A stretch of DNA of 64,000 nt, from positions 1,426,001-1,490,000 of the forward strand of contig NZ_CP157278.1 of NCBI RefSeq assembly GCF_040026395.1, read 5' to 3'. Position numbers and translations under genes: made by a program. The DNA comes from Pedobacter lusitanus. GTDB lineage: Bacteria > Bacteroidota > Bacteroidia > Sphingobacteriales > Sphingobacteriaceae. Below, one piece after another: positions 32,601 through 38,002 of this stretch (within the stretch, counting starts at the first letter, position 1; each line of letters opens with the position of its first letter). The notes beneath the pieces were generated by a model. It worked only from the letters and a program-made list of their open reading frames with translations. It searched no databases and was not told the origin of the DNA.

Positions 32601-32867
32601 TGCCTTACCAGCTGTTAAATATGCTTTGAGATCACCTCCGAATACAACATCTGGTTTATTTGTAGTTGCATTTCTAAATGTTTCATCATATGGAAACTGA
32701 GCATAGGAGAAAAATGGATTTAGTAATAATAAAAGAAAAAAGCCTATAGTAAGAAAAGGCAGGAAACCTTTTTTTGCCGAAATCCCCCTGCGACTCATAA
32801 GCTCTCCGGATGAGCGTATCAGCGAAGTAAACTTTGTTAAGAGTTTAAAACGGAGAGCTTTATTCAT
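20667..32867 (-). CDS. Giant repeat adhesin with type IX (type B) C-terminal sorting domain
   Basis: A 4066-aa secreted surface protein. A long signal sequence (hydrophobic core about 37-55, ending FSYAQ) precedes an L-type-lectin-like domain (about 60-340), Ig-like modules, one divergent repeat, then 26 near-identical 91-residue repeats (residues 740-3105) and five divergent copies. After these come DUF11-like and cadherin-like modules (TPNKGYSGPDDFTYYIYD) and the gliding-motility-type C-terminal domain (ITPNGDGKNDTFKI, VFNRWGNEVY, GTYYYIITLKKAG). Each repeat has two Cys (LCVN and GDCK), which may pair. It probably mediates adhesion or gliding and needs the adjacent PorP/SprF protein. Start 32798 would give a shorter signal peptide. 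Confidence 0.93.
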   Translation of the reverse strand: MNKALRFKLLTKFTSLIRSSGELMSRRGISAKKGFLPFLTIGFFLLLLLNPFFSYAQFPYDETFRNATTNKPDVVFGGDLKAYLTAGKAPNGSAALDPVGQGYLRLTNTDGDQKGYVYSNNVFLGTYGLNIEFEYYTYGGTGADGICFFLFDATVPAFNIGAFGGSLGYSQKGYTENRVKIKLPGVTKGYLGIGLDEYGNFANALEDRSGGLTPPSGSSSSLFPDYVVIRGAGDGYSTSTNNYGYITSRPSPFAIAGGKRGAVAGENEYRKVFISLKPIKPGTGLTISVSIQKGGVVTPIIVDYPYPVAVPAGGLKYGIASSTGGSNNYHEIRGLSLSVDKSVLDEPKAPSPSMNICQGDQGILDILAGATKPNAGGEPNPDNVDLNPSTPAIEQKVTTSAGTFEFDLANTKKLIFTPAPGFTGSSASITFTFMDVYGAKSSIGTATFNIGSPIIVTQPKSGTICENSAFTTTVTATGSNLTYQWESYNSGSGWANLPDPDGSLGAKTNTLNISMVPFAYNGSQYRVHVISPGGCNVTSDVITLTVNQLPKAEISPLSQNVCEGSSVVPVTFKGLNGTGPYTFSYTLSDGTVTSAIQTITTAGSGNSAIINHPTNVPGVFTYKIVNVSNSTCSNIQLVKSVITVTPNSSIGVTPVSGTAVQSVCVDVPIKPIVYQVKDADMATVSFNKPNPGLIGVYDADKNQITISGTSAIVGKFPFTVTTLGGCSTASSAGEINILPNTTVALSSAINTDAQVLCVNQPIVNIEYQVTNGKNATAVGLPVELTQSYDAATGKFTISGTPKTAGLISYTVTGTGDCKSADLSGTIKVKPDVTIALSSAVNTDAQVLCVNQPIVNIEYLITNGKNATAVGLPAELTQFYDPATGKFTISGTPKTAGLISYTVTGTGDCKSADLSGTIKVKPDVTIALTSAVNTDAQVLCVNQPIVNIEYLITNGKNATAVGLPVELTQSYDPATGKFTISGTPKTAGLISYTVTGTGDCKSADLSGTIKVKPDVTIALTSAVNTDAQVLCVNQPIVNIEYLITNGKNATAVGLPVELTQSYDAATGKFTISGTPKTAGLISYTVTGTGDCKSADLSGTIKVKPDVTIALSSVVNTDAQVLCVNQPIVNIEYLITNGKNATAVGLPVELTQSYDPATGKFTISGTPKTAGLISYTVTGTGDCKSADLSGTIKVKPDVTIALSSAVNTDAQVLCVNQPIVNIEYLITNGKNATAIGLPVELTQSYDPATGKFTISGTPKTAGLISYTVTGTGDCKSADLSGTIKVKPDVTIALSSAVNTDAQVLCVNQPIVNIEYLITNGKNATAVGLPVELTQSYNPATGKFTISGTPKTAGLISYTVTGTGDCKSADLSGTIKVKPDVTIALSSVVNTDAQVLCVNQPIVNIEYLITNGKNATAIGLPVELTQSYDPATGKFTISGTPKTAGLISYTVTGTGDCKSADLSGTIKVKPDVTIALSSAVNTDAQVLCVNQPIVNIEYLITNGKNATAVGLPVELTQSYDPATGKFTISGTPKTAGLISYTVTGTGDCKSADLSGTIKVKPDVTIALTSAVNTDAQVLCVNQPIVNIEYLITNGKNATAIGLPVELTQSYDPATGKFTISGTPKTAGLISYTVTGTGDCKSADLSGTIKVKQDVTIALSSAVNTDAQVLCVNQPIVNIEYLITNGKNATAVGLPVELTQSYDPATGKFTISGTPKTAGLISYTVTGTGDCKSADLSGTIKVKPDVTIALSSAVNTDAQVLCVNQPIVNIEYLITNGKNATAVGLPVELTQSYDPATGKFTISGTPKTAGLISYTVTGTGDCKSSDLSGTIKVKPDVTIALSSAVNTDAQVLCVNQPIVNIEYLITNGKNATAVGLPVELTQFYDPATGKFTISGTPKTAGLISYTVTGTGDCKSADLSGTIKVKPDVTIALSSAVNTDAQVLCVNQPIVNIEYLITNGKNATAVGLPVELTQSYNPATGKFTISGTPKTAGLISYTVTGTGDCKSADLSGTIKVKPDVTIALSSAVNTDAQVLCVNQPIVNIEYLITNGKNATAVGLPIELTQSYNPATGKFTISGTPKTAGLISYTVTGTGDCKSADLSGTIKVKPDVTIALSSAVNTDAQVLCVNQPIVNIEYLITNGKNATAVGLPVELTQSYDPATGKFTISGTPKTAGLISYTVTGTGDCKSADLSGTIKVKPDVTIALSSAVNTDAQVLCVNQPIVNIEYLITNGKNATAVGLPVELTQSYDAATGKFTISGTPKTAGLISYTVTGTGDCKSADLSGTIKVKQDVTIALSSAVNTDAQVLCVNQPIVNIEYLITNGKNATAVGLPVELTQSYDPATGKFTVSGTPKTAGLISYTVTGTGDCKSADLSGTIKVKPDVTIALSSAVNTDAQVLCVNQPIVNIEYLITNGKNATAVGLPVELTQSYDPATGKFTISGTPKTAGLISYTVTGTGDCKSADLSGTIKVKPDVTIALSSAVNTNAQMLCVNQPIVNIEYLITNGKNATAVGLPVELTQSYDAATGKFTISGTPKTAGLISYTVTGTGDCKSADLSGTIKVKPDVTIALSSAVNTDAQVLCVNQPIVNIEYLITNGKNATAVGLPVELTQSYDPATGKFTISGTPKTAGLISYTVTGTGDCKSADLSGTIKVKPDVTIALTSAVNTDAQVLCVNQPIVNIEYLITNGKNATAVGLPVELTQSYDPATGKFTISGTPKTAGLISYTVTGTGDCKSADLSGTIKVKPDVTIALTSAVNTDAQVLCVNQPIVNIEYLITNGKNATAVGLPVELTQSYDAATGKFTISGTPKTAGLISYTVTGTGDCKSADLSGTIKVKQDVTIALSSAVNTDAQVLCVNQPIVNIEYLITNGKNATAVGLPVELTQSYAPATGKFTISGTPKTAGLISYTVTGTGDCKSADLSGTIKVKPDVTIALTSAVNTDAQVLCVNQPIVNIEYQVTNGKNATAVGLPAELTQSYDPATSKFTISGTPKTAGLISYTVTGTGDCKSADLSGTIKVKPDVTIALTSAVNTDAQVLCVNQPIVNIEYLITNGKNATAVGLPVELTQSYNPATGKFTISGTPKTAGLINYTITGTGDCKSADLSGTIKVKPDVKLTLLSGVKDQVICINSAIEPIVYTVTGETNATVDNLPAGIIWKRESGKITISGTPTISGALHYKITATGDCLPVTAEGDFIVKPDVTISLTSAIKTDQQELCVNRSIVNIEYQITNGRNATATGLPTELTQSYNAVTGKFTISGTPKTGGLISYKVTATGDCKPADIAGTIKVKPNVEIILTTGSNNQSACINTPISNAVYTVSNGSAVVTNLPLGLTQNYADGLLTISGTPSQSGTFNYTVTVTGDCDTKQVHGQIDVYPNAEINLVSPAGSNQPVVCINTPVNQIVYKITNATGAFTSVLPAGLTGNYDRATKEFTITGSPSLAGVFPYTITTTGGCASATLSGLIKVNPNTTLQLISANANQTLCINSNSLQAITYQTTNATGATVTGLPSGLSWTYAGDQLTITGTPLISGVFNYTVHTTGLCQTPQLNGTITVNPSPIGFNDVISSLTCTNNSIQYDLQDNVSQTTSGGNAVPATFTWTVAQNTSVKGLRNGSGNKINATLINTSHTVQQVIYTVTPTSITGGCPGNSFTVTVNVPVCSGLNITKTANVSLVSVPGDQIQYTITVKNTASANHTNVQVKDPFLGGILRGPAYGDNGNGILEANESWVYTGTYRVTQEDIDNNGKPDIRSGKIINTATVSTAEAPAPLSATATVDIVTKGTIVLVKTGVMSNDFSTIVYTFKITNTGRVKLYNLKLMDTRIGGKIELGVNEIAAGASVTVTATYKVTDEEKRDGRVINTATVTANTPSGDPVSDISGTQANNDDPTVHIIVDAPQAINDKADVQINEFVTINVAGNDLASLNGLNKASIEIFSYPSNGQIVVHTDGTVTYTPNKGYSGPDDFTYYIYDNKAVTPNRSNRAQVNITVIPIPLFIPNTITPNGDGKNDTFKIIGRESFDGIELMVFNRWGNEVYRNNNYLDEWDGSGLTEGTYYYIITLKKAGSKTSKNGWVLIKR
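23553..30650 (-). repeat. Tandem array of 26 in-frame 273-bp repeats
   Basis: From the Asn codon at 30650 to 23553 is 7098 bp, exactly 26 units of 273 bp (91 codons) with no length variation. Units differ by a few substitutions, such as DPATG/DAATG/NPATG, KVKP/KVKQ and AVGLP/AIGLP. Shared variants recur seven units apart (1911 bp), for example the KVKQ-ending units near 25.95 and 27.86 kb, which points to block duplication or gene conversion. Confidence 0.97.
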
Positions 32868-33594
32868 AGAATTGTTAGTGTAGATTTAGTACTATACTAC
32901 CTGTTACCAATGCAAAAAAAACTTTCAAAATTTACCACTGACATTGAATAAGCCTTGAAAGTTAAAAACCGCAATTATCTCGGAATCAATATTTCACATT
33001 AGTTAATAATACAATTTACACTCACAAAATAGGGACAATTAATAGTATTATCCAAATTTTCACCCCTTAAAATTTTCTTTTAATAATTTCTGTGCCAAAA
33101 AAAATATTAAAAAACTTAATAAGCAGAATAAACACTCTTAAAAGTTGTCATCTCGTAAAACGTCTTAAATAAACCGTATTAATCACCAAATGAAGCCTAT
33201 GAGAATAAGCATGATTAAATAGCATTTTTATTTTAAAAAGAAGAAAAATCGATATTAAATAATCATAAAGAAATACAAAACGAGTAACAAGTCTACACAA
33301 TGGGCAATATATTACCCAAAAATAAAAAAACAAAGATCACATAAAAATAGCTTTAAAAGGGAGCAAACAAACAAAAACAGATATATATTACCAATTAAAG
33401 AGAATAACAAAAACTTAAAAGAATATTTATATCATATAAGTACTTAAAAAAGGATTCTATATCTATGCTTAAAAGAAAATTAATATACATTTATAACACA
33501 CATCTGAGACATTCCCACCAATCAGCTAACCCGCACAATAGCATCTATACAACACACATTCGGCTGTTTACTTTTATAAATAGATTAATTTGTG
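32868..33594. other. AT-rich intergenic stretch without a supportable gene
   Basis: Upstream region of the giant adhesin on one side and of the small Lys-rich protein on the other. It is very AT-rich with many A/T runs. The only open frame of note, 33148-33333 on the minus strand, has low-complexity aromatic and hydrophobic content, no plausible start context and no family resemblance. No tRNA, repeat array or insertion-sequence end was seen. It probably holds the adhesin promoter, which I could not place. Confidence 0.5.
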
Positions 33595-33812
33595 TATATT
33601 TGCGGAGAACGGAGTATAAACACAGACTCTCTTAATACTTACTTGCTAATCACCAATTGATTAGATTCAATTTCTCCTGGCTCCCCTACCGTTGTTGCCC
33701 GGGAATTTAAGTTTTATTCGGGCTAGATCGATCCAGTAAATATTGTTTTTTTGGAACGCCTTAACAAGTAACAGCAGAGTAGAGTTATTTTTTTAACTAA
33801 ATACGGAAATTT
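33595..33812 (+). promoter_or_regulatory. Candidate promoter and ~200-nt structured leader
   Basis: TATATTTG at 33595-33602 fits the Bacteroidota -7 box. The following ~200 nt before the ATG contains a CTAATCA/TGATTAG hairpin (33646-33664) and a GCCCG/CGGGC hairpin (33697-33723) and is clearly less AT-rich than the DNA before it. Such a long leader ahead of a 61-codon gene suggests RNA-level control, as in cold-shock genes. No good -33 TTG was found. Confidence 0.38.
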
Positions 33813-33998
33813 ATGGCTAAGTCTCAGGCGACCTTCATGAAGAAGCAACTAGAAAAAAACAGGCAGAAGAAAAAAGAAGATAAAGAGCAACGCAAAGAAG
33901 AACGCAAACAAAATTCAGCAGGCGGTGATTTAGAAAGTATGATGGCATACGTAAATGAATTCGGTGAAATTGTATCCACACCTCCTGAAAAGAAATAA
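33813..33998 (+). CDS. Small Lys/Glu-rich basic protein
   Basis: Protein of 61 aa starting MAKSQATFMKKQLEKNRQK, followed by a highly charged Lys/Glu/Arg helix (about 8-35), a short linker and a conserved-looking tail (MMAYVNEFGEIVSTPPEKK). This layout (charged helix plus YVxExGxIxxTPP tail) is familiar from small Bacteroidota proteins encoded near cold-shock genes, but I know of no proven function. The charge pattern suggests nucleic-acid or ribosome association, which is inference. It has a ~200-nt leader and its own terminator, and a CspA gene lies about 1.1 kb downstream. Confidence 0.75.
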   Translation: MAKSQATFMKKQLEKNRQKKKEDKEQRKEERKQNSAGGDLESMMAYVNEFGEIVSTPPEKK

Positions 33999-34000
33999 AT

Positions 34001-34032
34001 AAAAAAGCCTGATTTATAAATCAGGCTTTTTT
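34001..34032. terminator. Bidirectional intrinsic terminator
   Basis: A-run, GCCTGATTT/AAATCAGGC stem with a very short loop, then a T-run. It follows the small Lys-rich protein gene and faces the glycine-zipper lipoprotein gene. Confidence 0.9.
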
Positions 34033-34096
34033 ATTTATTTGTTGTATGCTGAAACAGATTCAGCATACAACAATCTATTATACTATAAGACTTGAA

Positions 34097-34582
34097 TTAG
34101 TTTCTTGGCTGAACTCTCCCAGATTTCCTGTCTTGCCCACGACCGATCAAATATCCGGCACCGGCACCAGCGACTCCACCAATAAGCGCACCTCTACCCT
34201 TCTTTTTATCAATAAGTGCTCCACCCAGACCACCAGCTCCAGCTCCAATAACAGTCCCTAACGCTGCACTACTCCATCCTTTCTTTTTCTTTACTGTTGT
34301 CGTTGTGGTGTGATGCTCTACCGATTGACCACCTGGAGAAGCCATAGTAGCGGCCGGAGCATTTTCAGCAGCTTTAGCAGAAGCCAGCATTAATACTCTT
34401 TTTTCTTCCTGAATTTTAGCAGCCTGTTGTTTTTCAGCAACATCTGCCTTTTTGAAACTATCTAATCTCATGCTGTCCTTGACAGCTTTAATAGTAGCTA
34501 ATTTAATTGCTTCTTCTTTTTTCGCATTAGAACATGCTGTAAAAGCAAGTGCAATACCTAATACCGCGAACATCTTTTTCAT
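34097..34582 (-). CDS. Glycine-zipper lipoprotein
   Basis: Predicted lipoprotein of 161 aa with lipobox FTACS (Cys17). An Ala/Lys/Glu-rich, coiled-coil-like middle (about 20-75) is followed by a Thr/Lys-rich linker and a C-terminal glycine-zipper region (IGAGAGGLGGALIDKKKGRG and GVAGAGAGYLIGRG) like those of YMGG/OmpA-associated and Rick_17kDa-type proteins. These segments insert in or lie along a membrane. Envelope role unknown. Single-gene unit on the minus strand. Confidence 0.78.
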   Translation of the reverse strand: MKKMFAVLGIALAFTACSNAKKEEAIKLATIKAVKDSMRLDSFKKADVAEKQQAAKIQEEKRVLMLASAKAAENAPAATMASPGGQSVEHHTTTTTVKKKKGWSSAALGTVIGAGAGGLGGALIDKKKGRGALIGGVAGAGAGYLIGRGQDRKSGRVQPRN

Positions 34583-34680
34583 TTGTGTGTGTTTTAGTTA
34601 GTAGATCTTTAAGCAGAGAAATAATTACTAAAATTATGCCAAGATTAATTTTCCTGTTACAATTAAAACCAAAAAGGAGT

Positions 34681-34989
34681 TTATTTATCCATTAAAGGTG
34701 AATAACCAGGTTCTTCGGTAGTATTATGAGTATCATCTTCTCCATCCGGATTATGTGAAATCCGGTCGTTATCGTTGTTATAATTAGCCTTACCTGAATT
34801 TACAGAAGAGCCATCCGCATCTAATCCTAAATTATCCTTTTCATTATAATCATAATTACCCTTATTCGGTAAGGATGCCAGATCTATACTCCTTTTATTT
34901 GTTTTAATCTTATTTGTTTTCAAAACCAATTTTAATCTTTTATATTTTCTAACAACAAAAATCACACACAGTGGTTTTGCTCTATTCAT
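34681..34989 (-). CDS. Hypothetical protein, hydrophilic Asn/Asp-rich C-terminus
   Basis: Unrecognised 102-aa product. The first ~35 residues are basic (CVIFVVRKYKRLKLVLKTNK); the rest is polar, rich in Asn, Asp and Gly (NYDYNEKDNLGLDADG; DGEDDTHNTTEEPGYSP), and probably disordered. No signal peptide, lipobox or domain was seen. Only one Met is available as a sensible start; a downstream GTG or TTG could be used instead. It is flanked by a lipoprotein gene on the same strand and the divergent CspA gene. Confidence 0.5.
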   Translation of the reverse strand: MNRAKPLCVIFVVRKYKRLKLVLKTNKIKTNKRSIDLASLPNKGNYDYNEKDNLGLDADGSSVNSGKANYNNDNDRISHNPDGEDDTHNTTEEPGYSPLMDK

Positions 34990-35072
34990 GTAAAACTAGT
35001 ATAATAAGCAATTAAGATTTTGGATATTAGTATTCAATTGATTATTTTCACAGCGAAATTTATAACAATAAT

Positions 35073-35279
35073 ATGCGTACAACAGGAAAAGTTAAATGGT
35101 TTAATTCTGCAAAAGGGTTTGGTTTTATAACTCCAGAAGATGGAGGAAAAGATATTTTCGTACATTTTTCTGCGATTGCAGGAGATTCATTCAGAGAATT
35201 GAATGAAGGTGACAATGTAGAATTCGAATTAAATGACGGTAAAAAAGGCCCTGAGGCTTCTAATGTAACTGTTCTTTAA
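35073..35279 (+). CDS. Cold-shock protein, CspA family
   Basis: Single cold-shock domain of 68 aa that binds single-stranded nucleic acid, mainly as an RNA chaperone. RNP1 is KGFGFI and RNP2 is IFVHFS, with the usual GKVKWFN start. Length is standard. TTTTG at 35018-35022 and TATTTTCA at 35043-35050 form a weak Bacteroidota-type promoter. A strong terminator follows the stop, so it is a single-gene unit. Confidence 0.96.
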   Translation: MRTTGKVKWFNSAKGFGFITPEDGGKDIFVHFSAIAGDSFRELNEGDNVEFELNDGKKGPEASNVTVL

Positions 35280-35296
35280 GAAATTCGTTAAAATTT

Positions 35297-35333
35297 AAAA
35301 AAGGGGTGATGCAATGCATCACCCCTTTTTTTT
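35297..35333. terminator. Intrinsic terminator after cspA
   Basis: A-run, GGGGTGATGCA/TGCATCACCCC stem, then a run of eight T. Symmetric A/T tracts allow use in both directions. Confidence 0.93.
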
Positions 35334-35387
35334 ATAAACTCTATGTACAGTAAAAATAAAATTGATACTACAGAACGAGAATCAGCA

Positions 35388-36221
35388 ATGGCTCCTTTAA
35401 ATAACAAAATCAGCATATTAGGTTGTGGATGGTACGGACTTGAACTTGCCAGAGAATTGATAAAAAACGATTATCTGATAAAAGGTTCAACCACAACGCC
35501 CGAAAAACTAAATAGTTTACAACAATCAGGAATCATTCCCTATCTCGTGAATTTTAAGGAGGAAGAAGATCAGTTTGATATTGAATTCTTCGATTGTGAT
35601 CTGTTAATTATTAGTATTCCACCAAAGAGAAGTTCGGCTGAACAACATACATTCTTATCAAAAATTGAGAAAATATCAAAAGCCGCAGCAAGCCGGAATA
35701 TTCCAAATATCATTTTCATTAGTGCTACTTCGGTATATGGAGATTATAATGAAGAGGTAAATGAACATACTTTACCAAACCCCGAAACAGAATCTGGTAA
35801 AGCAATTTTATCTGCCGAATCTGTATTAAAAAACAACCCCCGCTTCACTACAACAATAATCAGATTTGGAGGATTAATAGGACCAGGCAGAGATCCGGGC
35901 AGATTCTTCGCCGGAAAGTCAGCAATTCCCAATGGTAAAGCTCCTGTAAATCTGATTCACCTATCAGATTGTATAGGTTTAACATTGAGTATTCTTAAAA
36001 AACAAGCTTTTGGTTATACCTATAATGCCTGTACTACTGACCATCCAACCCGTGCTGTCTTTTACACAGCATCATCGTTAAAATCAGGATTTGACAAACC
36101 TCAGTTTAACGATGAGCTGCTCAACTGGAAATTAGTAAGCAGTATATATATAGCTGAAAAACTGGGGTATGAGTTCAAAGTAACTTTGAATTCCATAATA
36201 TTACCATTCCTTAGCTTATAA
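35388..36221 (+). CDS. NAD(P)-binding epimerase/dehydratase-like protein (YeeZ-type SDR)
   Basis: Cytosolic Rossmann-fold protein of 277 aa from ATG 35388. The dinucleotide motif ILGCGWYGLELA begins at the N-terminus, followed by ISIPPKRS, FISATSVYGDYN (Tyr in the catalytic region) and IIRFGGLIGPGRDPG. This matches extended SDRs of the YeeZ group, whose substrates are poorly known. An ATG at 35343 would add 15 polar residues, but it lies only ten bases after the cspA terminator T-run, so 35388 is preferred. The gene stands alone. Confidence 0.8.
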   Translation: MAPLNNKISILGCGWYGLELARELIKNDYLIKGSTTTPEKLNSLQQSGIIPYLVNFKEEEDQFDIEFFDCDLLIISIPPKRSSAEQHTFLSKIEKISKAAASRNIPNIIFISATSVYGDYNEEVNEHTLPNPETESGKAILSAESVLKNNPRFTTTIIRFGGLIGPGRDPGRFFAGKSAIPNGKAPVNLIHLSDCIGLTLSILKKQAFGYTYNACTTDHPTRAVFYTASSLKSGFDKPQFNDELLNWKLVSSIYIAEKLGYEFKVTLNSIILPFLSL

Positions 36222-36393
36222 AGTAATATATTGCAGATCTTTCTATCTTATAAAACTGATCAGCAATCATGGTCAATAAGTATAAATAGCTTGTAAAAGA
36301 ATAAGAGTTTATCTGGCTTTACATATAAATTGTTTACCTTTTATCAGGTAAATTTCAAACAAGCCTTTAGGTTGCAGGAAAACACACACAGAC

Positions 36394-37779
36394 ATGAAAT
36401 TAACGATTTGGGGAGCAGCGAAACAGGTAACAGGAAGTATGCATCTGCTTCAATCTCATAATTACAGTATACTGATAGATTGCGGACTTGATTATGAAAA
36501 AGAGACTTATCAGCAGGAGAACCAGTATTTCCCATTTGACCCATCCACTATCGATGTTGTTATTTTAACACATGCTCATATTGATCATTCCGGAAATTTA
36601 CCAACGCTTTTAAGAATGGGCTTTAATGGTCAGATATTATGTACACCACCAACTGCAGACCTTACCGAAATATTACTGATGGATTCAGTAAACGTTTTTT
36701 TAAGTAAACAGCATAAAAGAACAAGAGGCAAACGCACATCTTCAGGTCCAAAACCATTGTATCTGCATAAACATGTGATGGATACCGTAGATCGTTTTGT
36801 CACTATCGCTTTTGATAAAGACTTTACGATAAAAGAAGGTATAACTCTTCGTTTTGTTCCGGTAGGTCACTTATTAGGTGCTGCAGCTGTTGTTTTAAGC
36901 ATTCACGAAGACGGGCTGGAAAAAAGCATTGCATTTACGGGTGATATCGGACGTAAAAACTATCCGGTTCTCATAGATCCACAGCCAATTCCTCCAGTTG
37001 ATTATTTAGTTTCAGAATCAACTTATGGGGGCAGACTCCATAGCAAAGACACGACTATTGAACAAAAACTGGTTGAAACCATTAATGAAACCTGTATTAA
37101 ATTTCCTGGCAGACTGATCATTCCGGCATTTAGTATAGGCAGAACACAGGCACTGGTTTATTCCCTGAATAAAATATTCAGCGAAGGCCTGTTACCTCCT
37201 GTGAAAATATTTGTGGACAGCCCCCTGGCAAGTTTTGCGACGGATGTCTACCGTAAACATCATCACTTATTAAATGAAGAATCGCAGGATTTTTATAGCC
37301 GTAATGGTGATGAGTTTGAATTTGAAGAACTTTCTTACGTACAGGATAAAAGAGAAAGTCTTTCAGTCTCAAATTATCATGAACCCTGCATTATTATTTC
37401 TTCAGCTGGAATGCTTGAAGGCGGAAGAATCCAGGATCATTTATATCATAATATTCAAAATTACTATTGTACTATTTTATTTATCGGCTATTGTGCTAAA
37501 GGCACTTTAGGAAACCGACTACTTAGAGGTGATCCTATTGTTCGTTTACGCCATCGTGACCTGATGGTTTTTGCTACGATAAAACAAACTGATTTATTAA
37601 GCGGACATGGTGATCATGATGACCTGTTAAATACAGTTAAGCAACAGCAACCTGAAAAACTGAGAAAAGTATTCCTGGTTCATGGCGAAAGCAAAAGCCT
37701 GGAGAGCCTGGCAACTGCGGTGACAGAGGCTGGATATTCAGTATGTATACCGGAAAAAGGCGAAGTATTTGAACTCTGA
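36394..37779 (+). CDS. MBL-fold beta-CASP RNA metallo-hydrolase
   Basis: Probable cytosolic nuclease of 461 aa related to CPSF73-like bacterial proteins. Metal ligands are visible: the HAHIDHSG motif (HxHxDH), the later GHLLGAA and FTGDIGRKNYP (Asp) region, and YGGRLHS. The beta-CASP domain follows with IIPAFSIGRTQALVY, SAGMLEGGRIQDHL and LSGHGDHDDL (C-terminal metal-binding His). No KH domain is present. It likely processes or degrades RNA. Separate transcription unit, with no partner gene next to it. Confidence 0.9.
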   Translation: MKLTIWGAAKQVTGSMHLLQSHNYSILIDCGLDYEKETYQQENQYFPFDPSTIDVVILTHAHIDHSGNLPTLLRMGFNGQILCTPPTADLTEILLMDSVNVFLSKQHKRTRGKRTSSGPKPLYLHKHVMDTVDRFVTIAFDKDFTIKEGITLRFVPVGHLLGAAAVVLSIHEDGLEKSIAFTGDIGRKNYPVLIDPQPIPPVDYLVSESTYGGRLHSKDTTIEQKLVETINETCIKFPGRLIIPAFSIGRTQALVYSLNKIFSEGLLPPVKIFVDSPLASFATDVYRKHHHLLNEESQDFYSRNGDEFEFEELSYVQDKRESLSVSNYHEPCIIISSAGMLEGGRIQDHLYHNIQNYYCTILFIGYCAKGTLGNRLLRGDPIVRLRHRDLMVFATIKQTDLLSGHGDHDDLLNTVKQQQPEKLRKVFLVHGESKSLESLATAVTEAGYSVCIPEKGEVFEL

Positions 37780-37954
37780 TTTCTGTTGAATAAAGTGATT
37801 TTGTATCAAATACTATACAGTTTATCGAATTACATCAAGTGTTTATTAAAATATGCCATTCCTTTAAACAACACCATAAAACGCTCATTATCAGTTCATT
37901 TTAAACTTAAATCTTCTAAAAGTTCCCGATTGGCAGGATTATTACGTGTTGCCT

Positions 37955-37980
37955 AATCATTCAGTAGAGAACTGATGATT
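37955..37980 (+). promoter_or_regulatory. Hairpin in the ompA-like 5' leader
   Basis: AATCATTCAGT pairs with ACTGATGATT (one bulged T) around an AGAGA loop, ending 22 nt before the ATG of the OmpA-family gene. A 5' stem just ahead of the start is a common stabiliser of abundant outer-membrane protein mRNAs. Function is inferred. Confidence 0.35.
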
Positions 37981-38002
37981 TAATATCTAACTATAAATAA
38001 AG

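Noticed and set aside
33148..33333. Minus-strand 61-codon frame in the AT-rich gap
   Set aside because: Composition follows the AT-rich DNA (Phe, Leu, Tyr, Ile), with no start context or family match.
34046..34261. Plus-strand 71-codon frame after the terminator at 34.0 kb
   Set aside because: It is antisense to the glycine-zipper lipoprotein gene and encodes a low-complexity Ser/Thr-rich string.
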